Shown here: in pieces, positions 9,801 through 12,002 of the stretch
Layout of the letters: every line of letters starts with the position of its first letter
How positions within the stretch are numbered: the stretch's first letter is position 1
Assembly: GCA_026770595.1 (NCBI GenBank)
Contig: MU633556.1
Span: 50,357-62,358, forward strand
Length of the DNA stretch: 12,002 nucleotides
Direction of reading: 5' to 3'
Source of the DNA: Ochromonadaceae sp. CCMP2298
Taxonomy: Eukaryota; Sar; Synurophyceae; Ochromonadales; Ochromonadaceae
Notes under the pieces: generated by a model
Databases searched by the model: none
Told to the model about the DNA's origin: nothing
Seen by the model: only the letters and a program-made list of their open reading frames with translations
Position numbers and translations under genes: made by a program

Positions 9801-12002
9801 ACCGGCTGACGGACCTGCCCCACAGCAGCCTAGAGTCTCCCCCTGCCCCCCCCGCACCCCTACGCGAGATGCCCGATAAGCCTCCCTCCAGCCTCTCCTT
9901 CCCTGTCTTCCTCGGTGGCTCTGGCGCTGGCGTGGGCGCTGGGGCGGGAGCGGGCGCTGGGGCTGGGGCTGGGGCAGGGGCGGGAGTAGGCTCTGTGCAG
10001 CTTGTTCGGTCAGGGCCAGACACGCAGCTGCAGCTGTACTCCTCGCTGCCCACTGATAACTCCCTCCTGCGTGAGGGGCAGGTTGTGTTTAAACCCTGCG
10101 TGCAGGTGCACCGCACGATGGGTCTTGACGAGGCGATGCGTACACTGGGTGGTCTGCAGGCCCTCTACTCACTTCTCACCCTGGACAGCGCCAGACTCGT
10201 AGCCGCATTGCGTGTGCTGTCCTGCCTGGTCTCTGCATCCCCCCAGGCCTACACGGACTTCACACAGGGCGCTGATAGGGTGCTGCTCTACTGCGCCGCA
10301 AGACACCCCCACCTGGTCAGCGTGGAGACGCTGCAAGTACTGTTTGAACTAACAGTGCAGCCCAGCGGCCTCAGCCTCACCCCCGCCCCCACCAACATCA
10401 TCGGCGCCCCAGGCTCGGGCATCCTAGCCCTACCTGTAGGCACGTCTGCGCCCGGATCTCGATCTGGATCTGTGTATTCCTCCGCCCCGGGGTCTCGGTC
10501 TGGGTCTGTGTATTCTGCGCCCGGGTCTAGGTCTGGGTCGGTATATTCGGATTCTTTTGCCCTCTCTGCCTCCACCTATGCCACCTTCGTCTCCCTTGAT
10601 GGCGCAGGCATGGGTGCGGGTGCGGGCATTGATATGGGTATGGACATGGGTACAGGTACGGGTATGGGTATGGGTATGGCTGTGGGTATGGGCACACCCG
10701 ACCTCATCCACAGAGGCGCAGTGCTGGAGCTGCTTGTGGATGTCATAGTAGCACTGCAGAATTGCACCCTTGCTCGCAGCGTGGTGGACTGGCTAAGGGA
10801 GCTATGCGACGAGCAGCTAGGCAACTGCAGACTCATTCTGCGCACTCCTGGGCTGCTGCCACTGCTGGTGCTGTTGTCCGTGTGGGATATAGGGGCGTGC
10901 AATCTAGGGGCGGAGGCGGGGGCGGGTGTGGGTGCGGTTGTGGGTGCGGGTGTGCCTGCGAGTCCGGGGCGTATGGGTACGGGAACGGGTATGGGTACAG
11001 GTACGGGCACGGTTAAGGGCCCAGGTGCAGGTGCAGGTGTGGGTGTGGGTGTGCCTGCGAGTCCGGGGCGCAGGAGGTTGCGCAGCATCAGTCTCGACAC
11101 TGCCGCCGCCCTAACCTCCCTCACCTCCCCCACCTCCTCCGCCGCCAGTTCCGCTGCTGCTGCGTCTGCTGCGGTGTCTGCAGCTGTGTCCGCTGCTGGG
11201 GGGGAGGCTGGGTCTTTCGCTGGGACTATCGCTGGGACAGGGACAGGGGCAGTGCCTGCAGCGAGGCCTAATCGTCTGCAGGACCGGCTGCGCGCCGAAC
11301 ATGACCGCAAGGCCCAGGCAGAAGAGGCATTGACCGCCGCCACGCTGCAGCAGTGGGCAGAGCGCCACAAATTGCAGCTATCCTGCGCCCGCCTGCTGAA
11401 ATTGCTGATGACGGGGACAGTGGGCGAGGCGATGCAGGGGGGCTGGGCCAAGCCCCACTGCACTCCTACCGACTTCGGTCCCCCACAGGTGGCTATGCTG
11501 CTCAGCTTCGCGGCCGTGGCGGCTTCAGGAGAGCGGCGGGTGCAGGGGCAAGAGGTGCAGGAGGAGGGGGGTGCGGGGCTCAGGGCGCAGCGGGAGCGGG
11601 ACAGGCGACAGCGCACTGCTCGCATGAAGCGCCTCATCTACGGCTCCTTCTCTGGCATCCCCGTGCTGCATCTACGTAGAGTGGACATCACCACGCCTGC
11701 CTACTGGGCCTACTCTGCGGCTGCTGTGGCTCTGCAGGTGCTGCTGGAGGTGGGGGCGGGCTGTTACCGGTTCCAGGTTGTCACAATGCTGAAGACGTGT
11801 CTGCCCGCCTCGACCTTCTTCTCGCTCGTATTGCAGCTAGCAGGCTCGCCCTGTGCAGAGGTGCGGGAGAGAGGCCTGAGCCTGCTGCTGCTCAGCCTGT
11901 CTCTGCCCTCCGCACCCACCACACCCTCGCTCGCTTTGCCGGGTCTGGATTTGGGGCAGGTGTCTGCGTTCGACAAGCTGCATGGATTCTCCTGCCTAGG
12001 GG
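1..12002 (+). CDS. Giant BEACH-family-type scaffold protein (partial at both ends), join(<1..888,992..1845,2001..2700,2897..>12002)
   Basis: Seen: joining four exons gives one uninterrupted frame of about 3,849 codons, without start or stop in the window. It alternates leucine-rich helical blocks with low-complexity inserts, has a B-box-like zinc finger near residues 565-607, and a concanavalin-A-like domain near residues 2322-3120 followed by more helical repeats. Known: this order (long armadillo-like region, ConA-like lectin domain, more helices, then PH-BEACH-WD40) typifies the LvsA / WDFY3-ALFY / SPIRRIG group of BEACH proteins, cytosolic scaffolds of membrane traffic, vacuole/lysosome biology and autophagy. 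Inferred: family membership. The PH-BEACH-WD40 part would be downstream and is not visible, so another ConA-plus-solenoid giant protein remains possible. The protein is probably well above the family's usual 3,000-3,700 residues because of the inserts. The true N terminus is upstream of base 1; no ATG here is credible as the start. Confidence 0.72.
127..372 (+). other. Armadillo-like solenoid block 1
   Basis: Residues 43-124 are rich in Leu/Val/Ala in a helical pattern (LLQAVVLLAVQRAICPSEAV, LQTLLVGDSV, AAMLLRVEENLELL), including AAAGGYGKI. BEACH-family N-terminal regions commonly show a GGY followed by a hydrophobic helix in such repeats. The segment is free of simple repeats, unlike its flanks, which supports selection on the protein. 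The exact repeat boundaries are not clear by eye. Confidence 0.6.
392..804 (+). repeat. Gly/Ala/Val-rich low-complexity insert (exon 1)
   Basis: About 138 codons dominated by Gly, Ala, Val and Ser (for example AGAGVGVGEGG and AGTGAGAGAKARGRG), with one Lys/Ser/Pro patch (GKSPAKSTPSSSSAKAG). The insert interrupts the solenoid between blocks 1 and 2. It is probably disordered. The frame stays open in phase with both flanks, so it is coding rather than intronic. Confidence 0.8.
889..991 (+). other. Intron 1 (103 nt, phase 0)
   Basis: The donor is GAG|GTAAGG at 889 and the acceptor TTTATCAG ends at 991. A branch-point-like TTAAC sits at 950-954, with the branch A 38 bases before the acceptor, followed by a pyrimidine-rich stretch. 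The length is not a multiple of three, and splicing is needed to move from frame 1 to frame 2. The junction reads LLCDE|VSSTHIHHG inside a solenoid block, and both sides continue the family-like pattern. Confidence 0.88.
992..1845 (+). CDS. Exon 2: solenoid blocks and first half of zinc finger
   Basis: Encodes residues 297-580 plus two bases of codon 581. Residues 297-385 hold a leucine-rich block (VRNLPAVDLLPLLLRCG, then LTVVGLRCCYALLRHAPNAL, then VVVALLEGLMG). It resembles the V-x-N / L-L-x3-P-N motifs of WDFY3/LvsA-type armadillo repeats. Residues about 386-446 are an insert with a poly-Gly run and a Gln/His-rich stretch. Residues 447-501 are another hydrophobic helical block built largely from CTG codons. 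Residues about 502-545 are a Gly/Met repeat. The exon ends with CxxC and a third Cys of a zinc finger that is completed in exon 3. Confidence 0.86.
1349..1360 (+). repeat. Homopolymer of 12 G in the coding sequence
   Basis: Twelve consecutive G bases encode part of a poly-Gly run inside the insert that separates two solenoid blocks. Family-like sequence before and after it is in the same frame, so the length given here is consistent with an intact gene. Any one- or two-base change would frameshift everything downstream. Confidence 0.9.
1607..1738 (+). repeat. Gly/Met-rich repeat (exon 2)
   Basis: About 44 codons of Gly with interspersed Met (GGMGGGGGGGMGMGGSSMGM and similar), made of GGTATGGG-like hexamers and variants. 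It sits just before the zinc finger and probably acts as a flexible spacer. Confidence 0.85.
1796..2079 (+). other. B-box-like zinc finger (split by intron 2)
   Basis: The spliced ligands are C565, C568, C577, C582, C591, C594, H599 and C606/H607. The spacing is C-x2-C-x8-C-x4-C-x8-C-x2-C-x4-H-x7-H, followed by LRVPV. The second half (LLCPECDTVFHKAQAKRCH) closely follows the plant CONSTANS/BBX B-box pattern L-C-x2-C-D-x3-H-x8-H-x-R-V. The first half has an extra Cys and one extra residue relative to that family. B-boxes bind two zinc ions and mediate protein interactions. Its placement within an armadillo-type solenoid is unusual. Zinc binding is well supported by the ligand set; the exact subclass is inferred. 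Confidence 0.72.
1846..2000 (+). other. Intron 2 (155 nt, phase 2)
   Basis: The donor is GTAAGG at 1846 and the acceptor CCCCCATAG ends at 2000. A perfect CTAAC is at 1951-1955, with the branch A 46 bases before the acceptor, followed by a long T/C tract. In-frame read-through of exon 2 hits a TAA at 1847-1849, so splicing is required. Removing the intron restores a Gly codon (GG|C) and joins the two halves of the B-box-like zinc finger. It is more T-rich than the flanking exons. Confidence 0.9.
2001..2700 (+). CDS. Exon 3: second half of zinc finger, Ser/Pro, Arg/Asp and His inserts, solenoid
   Basis: Encodes residues 581 (split) to 814 in frame 1. It begins with the remaining zinc-finger ligands (C582, C591, C594, H599, C606/H607). 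A Ser/Pro run, an alternating Arg/Asp/Glu/Asn tract and a His/Thr/Pro stretch follow. Short hydrophobic segments return at 2404-2472 (VALLLLDLPEGYRRSFHRF). The last 24 residues (LLREGLECLLLGALRGIL) are an amphipathic helical block that continues in exon 4. The donor follows AAG at 2700 (phase 0). Confidence 0.85.
2101..2400 (+). repeat. Ser/Pro, Arg/Asp and His-rich insert (exon 3)
   Basis: Three composition zones follow each other: Ser/Pro/Arg (PSPSPSLSRSRSASFSGDSS), then at 2233-2295 an alternating Arg/Asp/Glu/Asn tract (DRDRERDRNRDRERNRD), then at 2350-2394 a His/Thr/Pro stretch (LHIHSHTHAPTHTPG). The insert is probably disordered; the Ser/Arg part could be phosphorylated. Confidence 0.8.
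2701..2896 (+). other. Intron 3 (196 nt, phase 0) with a heptamer tandem repeat
   Basis: The donor is AAAG|GTACCC, weaker than the GTAAGG of the other two introns. The acceptor CCCCCATAG ends at 2896 and matches the intron 2 acceptor. A CTAAC at 2854-2858 places the branch A 39 bases upstream of the acceptor. Frame 2 has a TAG directly before exon 4 and frame 1 reads a TAG at 2722, so splicing is required. The junction joins ALRGILDDRK to IRGLSAPLSVYHALLLTLRY, a plausible continuous helical block. A CTATGCC array fills the middle. Confidence 0.83.
2801..2842 (+). repeat. CTATGCC heptamer array in intron 3
   Basis: Five perfect copies of CTATGCC and a sixth with one change (CGATGCC) lie head to tail. 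The array ends 11 bases before the CTAAC branch-point motif. It is the only non-coding tandem array in the window and is not a multiple of three, unlike the coding repeats. Confidence 0.95.
2897..12002 (+). CDS. Exon 4 (3' partial): 9.1-kb uninterrupted exon
   Basis: Frame 2 is open from 2897 to the end of the window: 3,035 codons without a stop, checked line by line. It encodes residues 815-3849. The order is solenoid with many low-complexity inserts (2897-7150), Gln/Gly- and Ser/Ala-rich linker (7151-7417), ConA-like domain with inserts (about 7418-9814), then post-ConA solenoid with inserts (about 10007-12002). The last residues (SAFDKLHGFSCLG) are mid-domain, so the exon continues. In-frame introns cannot be fully excluded; 7949-8008 is the best candidate and is treated separately. 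Confidence 0.88.
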   Translation, partial: MRGLSAPLSVYHALLLTLRYTVSHRPDAYSPVQAAAAEGRGRGMGMGMGVGGGGTGVCAEAVAVADALNLGELAEGRADVLAPLDSPPGTYGYGGYGGYGAAGREREGSRDSPSEGNLGSGPGNGGGAAAGADAGNMGNTFERAPQPPEVTQGSPRRVKVSLLVQCAGRYLLPRMEVHGGAGAGAVGGGAGAGAGGGGMGGDRSGRYWELQGLFRHSDMGVDQDGDRDGDMDMGMDMGGMGGGTGMGMGMGMGGLGMDTGMGSSPVATQTLCLDLLLACGSDATLALLLVGPSLYTQVTWGDRQYTAWLLREAVVTALNVGAHTHAQRLLQWLAWVAQGQTTRKTRTRRPSWTLGLALPVKAGAGAGMGAFPFPCASVPPTAPVVSLTVRLVVVQELRLLLGGADITSMPAPTPIPTASAPAIPAVSALSILPPALSGGGEGGSGGSEGDGGDYFGPPGPLLVQLQAVPVTPLSGDPATGLGMGQGQGLGQGQGQGQGVHGSDSPSARRPSTTGLASASASNNAGGGGGGYATPGGAVASAPLGRYAAPLFHHLISAQAVKKPLIEAGFVEILIEMTMGELCSPAVLSLLDAETDRDGEGGEGKEGREGGVRREGRDESRDRQDSRGKDRQDSRVSRDKDTKSSRDSRDGRGDRERNDRVGDRDRDRGEEDPPSELEREEWWGALTSLALLLAGSDEAKGRLQQCLGVERVVRFLLPLLQVAQGTLTHGQGVGQTPGQGQGMGQGYIGHALGLGLGLGVGVNYRNALATLVVELCVLRGSFAAPAPVFLAARFRLPGERGDRYRAGVGVGVGAGAGMGAGAGMASGAGAGMSAGVGVGVGVGVGVGVTGLLSLFVGGYRSPPQPPHTRGPRGADAGVGVAALSQLAPIYYIHQRAALLLAPTARPLPLALVSDRFRRGFARTSSHSLHQSGANLTPSLRLGLGLGYGGRSMSSLKSDSGRPLMRRNMSTASMHSAESDTGWEAESGVASSHGDALRSSVHSLHSLHSLHSYHSLLTLSQALSTQHTPTASVAGDFPPQAPPPSFGPYPYPYRGQGTWDPSQAPYDILGTWDDYSPSLYGRTQSENVAFARNGASNAGLYTAPGFLPQTAFPPTFSASELASGAPRVYVPLLQGLRQGMGMGGGMGGMGQDTLGASVLVLLHHSLLIRGGYSVLLLPPVERQGQDQGQGQKGMQTDEMGGVDIGGMDGMSELGGLDMGMDVDGGSNSVTPSTSRQVSSSTDAEGLLLEMALALREREAGTGAVGGVEPASMPLPVHPHPPLPLPPLPAEKTDCRLVLRKHLGMYVPSSFAPPQWHAREIPHQPAFSGLLLRPENCELLLAAAVVAPQDTQLFLLSTLSHLLDGNPANTHACIHRPRTCLALARLVPFLDEELQEHLGYILSQALRYSLPQPVLQELIRAVGQGRARGQARQGPDMSKDRELVEFPSVGVGAGASASTFASTSASAFASLSLSPKRRFSNPDRDLDMDRDQGQGQDQGQAWGQGQGRGYSRSLLFVLGRTAERQSPSCFLHFDLRSPLLGRVDLPPITAHAFAAATAAADADALAEGAAVASAVVSAAVAAGTAKVAGAWAGTGAGGGIAGMAGVSAAGAASGTAGAASAVAGVVWGGSGAASTTGGVGAGPEPRPGAGLGSQGMGAVSGGMGSMEGGGMGGEGAGGTGAGGAGFTVCAWVRLGCLAASPTAALFQMHATSSPLLVDAYFRVVYKLTSPPSPASTGREKGDRDRAGGGDRDRDWERESVHSQYEGSVSGRGYQGQGMGQGQSQGQGQSQGGAFVPPSVGKRVAQLCLSFGKSVADAAPRFGPDYPPHPPHALDAWHPAAGAGAGVGAGGAVGGTGAGPADEGAEPPAQVQAQAYAEALAQAGAHARSARQQHWSLAVEQLCGVDDVTLPHPPRSPHSPSSRSPRSPSRHFFNTAPTATATTTPAGALAGGGGCTSISSPTAAELRHAASVLANSVSHFALPDVLVEYDWAEMGDWHLLLITVGAQVSCSVDGVAQPVMHWTPLGYQYDGPSLALKHARASSAHTPGPSPVPNIGPSPVPPTHASTPASAQASASATAPAVPATATNPHASSVAGDVRAAQEQWAAAATVAEQARRTRIALSSFDIGAALTGAAGDGAAASAGAGTVNTFGTTGTGTGTAATGAGAAAGAAGDARSVLVSVGGLALEEPAYRLLRGHLSKANTHTMAERGQGYGGFEGDREGRYMFQGRGYQGTGEGVGNTPGPGFSASEVLRLCGLLQAFDAVVGGFAGSLGEVAVIAGRPGEVSVAACLREGATAGLRELQGYRLTDLPHSSLESPPAPPAPLREMPDKPPSSLSFPVFLGGSGAGVGAGAGAGAGAGAGAGAGVGSVQLVRSGPDTQLQLYSSLPTDNSLLREGQVVFKPCVQVHRTMGLDEAMRTLGGLQALYSLLTLDSARLVAALRVLSCLVSASPQAYTDFTQGADRVLLYCAARHPHLVSVETLQVLFELTVQPSGLSLTPAPTNIIGAPGSGILALPVGTSAPGSRSGSVYSSAPGSRSGSVYSAPGSRSGSVYSDSFALSASTYATFVSLDGAGMGAGAGIDMGMDMGTGTGMGMGMAVGMGTPDLIHRGAVLELLVDVIVALQNCTLARSVVDWLRELCDEQLGNCRLILRTPGLLPLLVLLSVWDIGACNLGAEAGAGVGAVVGAGVPASPGRMGTGTGMGTGTGTVKGPGAGAGVGVGVPASPGRRRLRSISLDTAAALTSLTSPTSSAASSAAAASAAVSAAVSAAGGEAGSFAGTIAGTGTGAVPAARPNRLQDRLRAEHDRKAQAEEALTAATLQQWAERHKLQLSCARLLKLLMTGTVGEAMQGGWAKPHCTPTDFGPPQVAMLLSFAAVAASGERRVQGQEVQEEGGAGLRAQRERDRRQRTARMKRLIYGSFSGIPVLHLRRVDITTPAYWAYSAAAVALQVLLEVGAGCYRFQVVTMLKTCLPASTFFSLVLQLAGSPCAEVRERGLSLLLLSLSLPSAPTTPSLALPGLDLGQVSAFDKLHGFSCLG
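3001..3360 (+). repeat. Gly/Met, Val/Ala and Tyr/Gly linker
   Basis: Contains GMGMGMGVGGG at 3024-3057, a hydrophilic patch with a Tyr-Gly repeat (YGYGGYGGYG) near 3164-3196, and a Gly/Asn/Ala segment up to 3318. A short structured island (EAVAVADALNLGELAEGRAD) sits at 3074-3133. Otherwise it is a disordered linker between solenoid blocks. Confidence 0.75.
3424..3682 (+). repeat. Gly/Ala and Gly/Met/Asp repeat with GGGTAT array
   Basis: A Gly/Ala run (3430-3506) is followed by a short structured island (RYWELQGLFRHSD, 3509-3547), then a Met/Gly/Asp repeat (DMDMGMDMGGMG). At 3628-3654 five GGG runs are separated by TAT, encoding (Gly-Met)n. This is a canonical G-quadruplex motif with three-base loops on the coding strand. 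Confidence 0.85.
3683..4130 (+). other. Solenoid block with Arg/Thr loop
   Basis: Residues 1077-1225. The helical hydrophobic segments are TQTLCLDLLLACGSDATLAL, YTAWLLREAVVTALNVGA, and RLLQWLAWVAQGQ. A basic Thr/Arg loop (TTRKTRTRRPS) follows, then VSLTVRLVVVQELRLLLGG. Its complexity is high and free of simple repeats, apart from a short Gly/Ala patch near 3985. It resembles BEACH-protein armadillo sequence only in general style. Confidence 0.5.
4131..4518 (+). repeat. Pro/Ala/Ser, Gly/Gln linker
   Basis: Pro/Thr/Ala-rich (TPIPTASAPAIPAVSAL), then Gly/Ser/Glu, one structured strand (GPLLVQLQAVPVTPLSGD), a Gly-Gln repeat at 4340-4390 (QGQGLGQGQGQGQGQG), and Ser/Ala/Asn-Gly. Expected to be disordered. 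Confidence 0.75.
4519..4666 (+). other. Solenoid block (BEACH-family-like)
   Basis: Residues 1357-1404 read APLFHHLISAQAVKKPLIEA, then GFVEILIEMTMGELCSPAVL. The pattern of a helix ending in a K-x2-L-x-E-A-G-F turn followed by a second Leu/Ile helix matches armadillo/HEAT-like repeats of BEACH scaffolds. The block continues after the charged insert, at 4925, in the WWGALTSLALLLAGSDEAKG segment. Confidence 0.6.
4667..4924 (+). repeat. Arg/Asp/Glu/Gly mixed-charge insert; purine-rich coding strand
   Basis: About 80 codons of Arg, Asp, Glu, Gly, Lys and Ser in irregular alternation (RDRQDSRGKDRQDSRVSRDK and DRDRDRGEED). The plus strand is almost purely purine over 4679-4770 and contains TGGGGAGGGTGGGGAGGGG at 4687-4705. 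The insert splits one solenoid block in two. Confidence 0.85.
4925..5290 (+). other. Solenoid block split by Gly/Gln and Leu/Gly linker
   Basis: Residues 1491-1542 (TSLALLLAGSDEAKGRLQQC, then VVRFLLPLLQVAQG) and residues 1575-1612 (NALATLVVELCVLRGSF, then APVFLAARFRLPGE) are helical and hydrophobic. A Gly/Gln/Leu linker at 5081-5175 (GQGVGQ, GLGLGLGVG) separates them. Paired helices with Gly/Asn turns fit an armadillo-type fold. Confidence 0.55.
5308..5440 (+). repeat. Gly-Val/Gly-Ala/Gly-Met hexamer array with (GGGTGT)7
   Basis: About 44 codons of strict Gly-X alternation, with X being Val, Ala or Met (codons GGT-GTG, GGT-GCG, GGT-ATG). From 5395 to 5436 there are seven uninterrupted GGGTGT units. 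The array is coding and in frame with both flanks. It has strong G-quadruplex potential on the coding strand and in the transcript. Confidence 0.92.
5532..5660 (+). other. Short structured island
   Basis: Residues about 1693-1735 read ALSQLAPIYYIHQRAALLLA, then PLALVSDRFRRGFAR: high-complexity sequence with helical and strand character between two low-complexity regions. Position and style suggest continuation of the solenoid. I do not recognise a named domain. Confidence 0.45.
5741..6250 (+). other. Ser-rich, probably phospho-regulated disordered segment
   Basis: Residues about 1763-1932 are Ser/Thr/His/Pro-rich. Basophilic-kinase-like sites appear (RRNMSTAS near 5786-5810, SMSSLKSDSG near 5744-5772). 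A His-Ser-Leu triplet repeat covers 5894-5938 (HSLHSLHSLHSYHSL). A Pro/Tyr patch (PYPYPYRG) is near 6029-6052, and two Gly-Thr-Trp-Asp motifs lie near 6058-6108 (QGTWDPS and LGTWDDY). Unlike other inserts it is not dominated by Gly. Phosphorylation is inferred from motif style only. Confidence 0.55.
6242..6440 (+). other. Solenoid fragment with Gly/Met loop
   Basis: Residues about 1930-1994: ELASGAPRVYVPLLQGLRQG, a Gly/Met loop (6307-6343), then ASVLVLLHHSLLIRGGYSVL. The R-G-G-Y followed by hydrophobic residues repeats the GGY theme of the first block in exon 1. It ends in a Gln/Gly tract at 6437-6463. Confidence 0.55.
6441..6757 (+). repeat. Gln/Gly, Met/Gly/Asp and Pro-rich linker
   Basis: Gln-Gly at 6437-6463, Met/Gly/Asp (GMDGMSELGGLDMGMDVDGG) at about 6482-6571, and a short helical island (DAEGLLLEMALALREREAGT) at 6616-6675. 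A Pro/His/Leu stretch (PHPPLPLPPLPAE) leads into the next solenoid block. Confidence 0.7.
6758..7150 (+). other. Long solenoid block just before the ConA-like domain
   Basis: Residues 2102-2232 are the longest insert-free block in the window. Segments include LVLRKHLGMYVPSSF, FSGLLLRPENCELLLAAAVV, DTQLFLLSTLSHLLDGNPAN, TCLALARLVPFLDEELQEHL, and SQALRYSLPQPVLQELIRAV. The order (a P-x-x-F region, Leu-rich helix, Q-x-x-x-L-x-x-L-x-x-L-L-x-G-N-P-x-N, then two more helices) strongly resembles the armadillo segment that precedes the ConA-like domain in WDFY3/LvsA/SPIRRIG proteins. This is one of the best supports for the family call. Confidence 0.68.
7151..7417 (+). repeat. Gln/Gly/Arg and Ser/Ala linker
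   Basis: GQGRARGQARQG at 7154-7189, a Ser/Ala/Phe/Thr stretch (ASASTFASTSASAFASLSLS) at about 7250-7309, and an Asp/Gln/Gly repeat at 7334-7411. It joins the solenoid to the ConA-like domain. Confidence 0.75.
7544..7939 (+). repeat. Insert A in ConA-like domain (Ala/Gly-rich)
   Basis: About 132 codons of Ala, Gly, Val, Ser and Thr (AAATAAADADALAEGAAVAS, then GAASGTAGAASAVAG, then Gly/Met). It lies between the L-P-P strand and the GFT strand. The frame is conserved on both sides. Confidence 0.82.
7949..8008 (+). other. Intron-like in-frame 60-nt segment (possible exitron)
   Basis: Begins GTATGT and ends in a pyrimidine tract plus TTCCAG. It is exactly 20 codons and stop-free. No CTAAC or TTAAC motif, present in all three accepted introns, lies in it. 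As coding sequence it provides VCAWVRLG, the core LamG strand, so retention is the better default. Splicing would remove the heart of the ConA-like fold without shifting frame. Confidence 0.35.
8076..8761 (+). repeat. Insert B in ConA-like domain (Arg/Asp, Gly/Gln, Gly/Ala, Ser/Arg/Pro)
   Basis: Composed of an Arg/Asp tract (8102-8164), a Gly/Gln tract (8207-8263), a helical island (GKRVAQLCLSFGKSVADA, 8285-8338), a Gly/Ala run (8402-8475), an Ala/Gln/His helical stretch (8490-8600), a Ser/Pro/Arg run (PHSPSSRSPRSPSRH, 8629-8678), and Thr/Ala/Pro. Some island sequence may belong to the domain core rather than the insert. Confidence 0.65.
9000..9410 (+). repeat. Insert C in ConA-like domain (Pro/Ser/Ala, Gly/Thr/Ala)
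   Basis: Starts Pro/Ser/Ala-rich (PGPSPVPNIGPSPVPPTHAS), contains a helical Ala/Gln/Arg patch (AAQEQWAAAATVAEQARRTR at 9185-9241), and ends in Gly/Thr/Ala dipeptides (TGTGTGTAATGAGAAAG, about 9344-9398). The insert follows the V-D-G strand. Confidence 0.75.
9478..9624 (+). repeat. Insert D in ConA-like domain (Gly/Arg/Tyr)
   Basis: About 49 codons, hydrophilic, with Gly, Arg, Glu and aromatic residues (QGYGGFEGDREGRYMFQGRG). It has fewer strict repeats than the other inserts and sits before the final strands (GFAGSLGEVAVIAG). Confidence 0.6.
9815..10006 (+). repeat. Pro/Ser and Gly-Ala linker after the ConA-like domain
   Basis: A Pro/Ser stretch (SPPAPPAPLREMPDKPPSSL) leads to a Gly-Ala/Gly-Val run at 9916-9996 (GSGAGVGAGAGAGAGAGAG). 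The Gly-Ala run is built on GCT-GGG/GCG-GGA-type hexamers, unlike the GGT-NNG hexamers elsewhere. Confidence 0.8.
10007..10378 (+). other. Post-ConA solenoid block (BEACH-family-like)
   Basis: Residues 3185-3308. Segments include LQLYSSLPTDNSLLREGQVV, MRTLGGLQALYSLLTLDSAR, LVAALRVLSCLVSASPQAYT, and LLYCAARHPHLVSVETLQVL. The G-G-L-x-x-L-x-x-L-L motif followed by helices with L-x-C-L-V-x-x-S-P resembles the repeats directly after the ConA-like domain in WDFY3/LvsA/SPIRRIG proteins. It is high-complexity and insert-free. Confidence 0.65.
10448..10549 (+). repeat. Three copies of an 11-residue repeat, APGSRSGSVYS
   Basis: Copies lie at 10448-10480, 10484-10516 (after one extra Ser codon) and 10517-10549. 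All three encode the same 11 residues although nearly every codon differs at its third base. Arg is CGA, CGG and AGG in turn; Gly is GGA then GGG. The R-S-x-S sequences are possible kinase sites. The repeat sits in a disordered loop between solenoid blocks. Confidence 0.93.
10601..10696 (+). repeat. Gly-Met/Gly-Thr hexamer array
   Basis: About 32 codons alternating Gly with Met, Ala, Thr or Val (MGAGAGIDMGMDMGTGTGMG, then MGMGMAVGMG), using GGT-ATG and GGT-ACG pairs. It is the same hexamer family as at 3628 and 5395. Confidence 0.88.
10697..10912 (+). other. Solenoid block
   Basis: Residues 3415-3486: PDLIHRGAVLELLVDVIVAL, LARSVVDWLRELCDEQLGNC, LILRTPGLLPLLVLLSVWDI. Two or three amphipathic helices with an N-C turn follow the family style. 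The block has no simple repeats. Confidence 0.58.
10913..11080 (+). repeat. Gly-Val/Gly-Thr array with duplicated VPASPGR motif
   Basis: The 23-base segment at 10949-10971 recurs identically at 11048-11070, 99 bases (33 codons) later. Both encode GVPASPGR. Between them lies a Gly-Thr/Gly-Met/Gly-Ala hexamer array, and an Arg-rich patch (RRRLRS) follows the second copy. Confidence 0.9.
11098..11269 (+). repeat. Ala/Ser/Thr-rich linker
   Basis: About 57 codons of Ala, Ser, Thr and Gly (TAAALTSLTSPTSSAASSAA and VSAAVSAAGGEAGSFAGTIA). Predicted disordered; it precedes a charged helix. Confidence 0.75.
11270..11514 (+). other. Charged helix and solenoid block
   Basis: Residues 3607-3687 start with a long polar helix (NRLQDRLRAEHDRKAQAEEA, then LTAATLQQWAERHKLQLSCA) with coiled-coil-like spacing, and continue into LLKLLMTGTVGEAMQGGW and PPQVAMLLSFAAVAASG. 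The charged helix could form a coiled coil; the second part returns to solenoid style. Confidence 0.5.
11515..12002 (+). other. Solenoid block running off the window
   Basis: After a short Glu/Gln/Gly loop, residues 3710-3849 read RRQRTARMKRLIYGSFSGIP, AYWAYSAAAVALQVLLEVGA, MLKTCLPASTFFSLVLQLAG, RERGLSLLLLSLSLPS, and VSAFDKLHGFSCLG. The closing F-x-K-x-x-G-F phrase is typical of BEACH-protein repeats upstream of the PH domain. The block is cut by the window end. Confidence 0.58.

Larger units (their letters stand above)
7418..9814 (+). other. Concanavalin-A-like (LamG-fold) domain expanded by low-complexity inserts
   Basis: Core pieces in order: 7418-7543 (SLLFVLG, CFLHFDLRSPLLGRVDLPPI), 7940-8075 (GFTVCAWVRLG, ALFQMHA, LLVDAYFRVVYKL), 8795-9000 (HFALPDVLVEYDW, DWHLLLITVGAQVSCSVDG), 9410-9480 (SVLVSVGGLALEEPAYRLL), and 9625-9814 (VVGGFAGSLGEVAVIAGRP, VSVAACLREG). 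The sequence of F-x-F, L-P, GFT-x2-W-x-R, W-H-x3-I-T, V-x-C-x-V-D-G and G-x-L-G-x-V is the classic LamG/ConA strand pattern found before the PH-BEACH part of BEACH proteins. A normal domain is roughly 200 residues; this one spans about 800 because of at least four inserts. Sugar binding is not expected to follow automatically from the fold. Confidence 0.72.
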
